Assembly: GCA_045613125.1 (NCBI GenBank)
Contig: JAZLAM010000003.1
Span: 7,812 to 71,811, forward strand
DNA length: 64,000 bases
Reading direction: 5' to 3'
Source: JAFTYO01 sp045613125
Lineage (GTDB): Bacteria > Pseudomonadota > Alphaproteobacteria > RF32 > CAG-239
Below the pieces are notes generated by a model. That model saw only the letters and a program-made list of their open reading frames with translations. It was not told the origin of the DNA and searched no databases. The translations under genes were made by a program, and so were the position numbers. Positions 63,998 to 64,000 of the stretch are shown piece by piece. Positions within the stretch are counted from its first letter, which is position 1. The number at the start of each line of letters is the position of its first letter.

Positions 63998-64000
63998 ATC

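Overview
This AT-rich window most likely comes from an alphaproteobacterium. It carries lpxC, bamD and recN in a row, an order familiar from that class, together with a class-IIA HAD protein, an HpnK-type deacetylase and a lipid A/outer-membrane-assembly gene set. A rubrerythrin suggests an anaerobic or microaerophilic life. The exact genus cannot be told from the sequence alone.

Region 1 (1-19.5 kb, all on the minus strand, read from high to low coordinates) is a VirB-type type IV secretion system (T4SS). It has three VirB2-like pilin genes, virB3, the virB4 ATPase, four consecutive exported coiled-coil proteins (578, 216, 403 and 1413 residues) where virB5/virB6 would normally lie, and a VirB8-like protein. 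These are followed by a 59-residue VirB7-like lipoprotein, a second VirB8-like protein, a VirB9/CagX protein with a C-terminal SPOR domain, and a VirB10-like protein that runs off the window. The VirB10-like protein contains about 53 copies of a 17-residue repeat. No VirB6, VirB11 or VirD4 is visible.

Region 2 (19.9-30.8 kb, plus strand) is transcribed divergently from region 1. It encodes a type IVB (R64 thin pilus/TCP-like) pilus machine: an OmpA-like membrane protein, a TcpQ/PilL-like lipoprotein, PilN secretin, PilO, PilP, the PilQ ATPase, PilR and a pilin-like protein without a recognisable prepilin cleavage motif. It ends at a strong terminator. The two blocks share only a 417-bp intergenic region, so they may be a co-regulated envelope-spanning apparatus; that link is an inference.

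Region 3 (30.8-64 kb) is mostly housekeeping: recN-bamD-lpxC-rnpB, an outer-membrane barrel, glmM, a DMT transporter and polA. It continues with a class A PBP, argS followed by an FtsK-like motor, an M23 peptidase, rubrerythrin, rlmH, tRNA-Asp, tRNA-Ser and the 3' end of an rRNA operon (5S). A glycan-modification cluster (GT39, GtrB-like GT2, an HpnK-GtrA fusion) sits at 39.8-43.5 kb. Accessory islands include two 400-residue helical-repeat paralogues flanking rlmH, a Cys-containing leucine-rich-repeat protein, a 33-residue Cys-containing peptide and a GC-rich hairpin element beside tRNA-Ser that carries a partial copy of the tRNA. Several proteins look like family members that have lost active-site residues: a HAD phosphatase, a thymidine phosphorylase and the prepilin.
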